Shown here piece by piece: positions 63,062 to 64,000 of a stretch of DNA of 64,000 bases. The notes below the pieces were generated by a model. The model saw only the letters and a program-made list of their open reading frames with translations. It was not told the DNA's origin and ran no database searches. Each line of letters starts with the position of its first letter. The stretch's first letter is position 1. The translations under genes were made by a program, and so were the position numbers. This DNA is from Eutreptiella sp. 'Long Island Sound 2002' (taxonomy: Eukaryota; Euglenozoa; Euglenophyceae; Eutreptiales; Eutreptiaceae): the NCBI GenBank assembly GCA_964036045.1, contig OZ038392.1:21912090-21976089 (forward strand), given 5' to 3'.

Positions 63062-64000
63062 CCCCCCTCCTTAGAGCAAACCCGGGGGGTGGCTCGATAA
63101 CCCCCAAGCATGGCAGCGGGTACCCAGGACCATCCCCTGAAGGGGGGGTCACACCTCACAGTTCAGGCTGGTTTCGGGTCAGGTGGCCCATGACAACTCA
63201 TGGTAAAACAGGTATGGAGCTGTAGGTGTTAGTAACCACAGGTATAGTATCAAGTATCAAGTCCCGGGTCCTGGCGGCGATTGTTCGGCATCCAAAGGAC
63301 CCGTTCACCCATACCAGGCGCACCGGGTGCCGGCTGCGACGGTCACTACCACAGTGGTAGTGGCATACACGGCCAACATAGGCGTCACACGACGACCGAG
63401 GTGGTCCCAGAGGTCGAAAGTGACCACAAAGATCCATCAGGCTACCCCAGGCTTCCCAAGGCGGCAGGCTGGGGGAGAGTCCCCACGGGTTCTTCCTTGG
63501 GTGCACCATGTCCATATCCACGACGCGAGTCCAGAGTGATAAAGCCGAACGAGCTCCTCCTTAAGGGATCGGGCACCAAGGCCGTCTTTTCCCTCGCCCC
63601 ATTACCACGAAGGCCATGCATGGGGGAGTCCCCATGCAGTCTGGGCGGAGGCGTCGACTCCTCAAACCACCAGTTTCCCAGGCAGACTGACCGAGGTCAG
63701 GACACCGGAGGTCGCCACCCGACCGCAAGTGCGTCTGCGAGTCGGTAGGCTCACACTGGGACTGACAGTGGCGGACTGCTGGGAGTGTAGTCAGGCAACT
63801 GGGCTTCCCGCCTGGCGCCATCAGGATCTCAGCACATCACAGCCACTAGGGCACACGGTATCACGGGCACTCAAACATGACAATCTGTACTTAGGTACTG
63901 GTCCAGGCTGGACCTTATGTAAGAGCATGTACACGGCGACTAAGGGCGCCTTCGTATCCCTCATCCGTGTTCGTTCTGGGGAAAAACGGTCCATACCCCA
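63062..64000 (-). other. Element 4 polypurine tract and 3' noncoding region
   Basis: AAGGAGGGGGG (minus strand, 63062-63072), then sequence closely matching 4173 to about 5080 of element 1, with one length difference near 63690-63720. The pol stop would lie beyond the window. Confidence 0.85.

Larger units (their letters stand above)
35804..64000 (-). mobile_element. Element 4: outer Ty3/gypsy element, partial, hosting elements 2 and 3
   Basis: Its left LTR begins TGACGCGTTCCCG at 35804, like element 1. Removing element 2 with one TGGCT and element 3 with one TTGC leaves a single LTR of about 3215 bp ending at 63061 (GGGTACCGCTTCA). A polypurine tract and the family 3' noncoding region follow. 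The element therefore reads on the minus strand and its pol lies beyond the window's right edge. The left target site (TTTAT, 35799-35803) has no partner in view. Confidence 0.85.

Overview
The window is eukaryotic nuclear DNA. There is no ribosome-binding-site or operon organisation, several reading frames are chained by GT-AG introns, and most of the sequence is transposable elements: Ty3/gypsy chromoviruses with long LTRs, a pogo/CENP-B-like transposase and two piggyBac-like transposases. The repeat types and the short GC-rich introns suggest a repeat-rich protist or alga. The sequence alone does not fix the lineage. No ordinary housekeeping gene, tRNA or rRNA is visible.

Layout. (1) Bases 1-1022 and 18354-19046 are the two halves of one pogo-like transposase gene. 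It is split by LTR element 1 (1023-18353, read on the minus strand), which is flanked by a 5-bp target duplication GGTGC. (2) From 19531 to 31236 lies a DNA-transposon-like block. It holds a plus-strand multi-exon gene (gene A), a plus-strand piggyBac-like gene, a mirror-image minus-strand piggyBac-like gene, and a minus-strand multi-exon gene (gene B). The two piggyBac copies face each other across an inverted repeat centred near 24980. (3) From 31565 to 35305 is a plus-strand gene (gene C) with a possible 2-oxoglutarate oxygenase-like region and a coiled coil. It is surrounded by, and contains in its intron, palindromic GAATTTCGTACGAAATTC arrays. (4) From 35804 to the end is LTR element 4, a relative of element 1. 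Only its 3' LTR and the adjacent noncoding region lie in the window. That LTR is cut into three pieces by element 2 (36091-49301, minus strand, TSD TGGCT) and element 3 (50966-61788, plus strand, TSD TTGC).

The three visible polyproteins share the order protease, Dam-methyltransferase-like domain, reverse transcriptase, RNase H, integrase, chromodomain. Elements 2 and 3 carry a tRNA-type primer-binding site (TGGTAGCAGAGGC). Element 1 does not: the 11 bases directly after its LTR are complementary to 11 bases inside the LTR, in the geometry of Tf1-type self-priming, and element 4 keeps the LTR half of the pair. Element 2 has intact gag and pol frames and LTRs that differ at about twenty positions by eye, so it looks recently active. 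Elements 1 and 3, the pogo gene and both piggyBac genes carry frameshifts or stops.

The best leads are the self-priming signal, the mirrored piggyBac pair with an unusually conserved centre, the equal-sized introns of gene A, the repeat-built introns of gene B, the methyltransferase-like domain inside pol, and the recurrent in-frame UAG codons, including one at every gag end.
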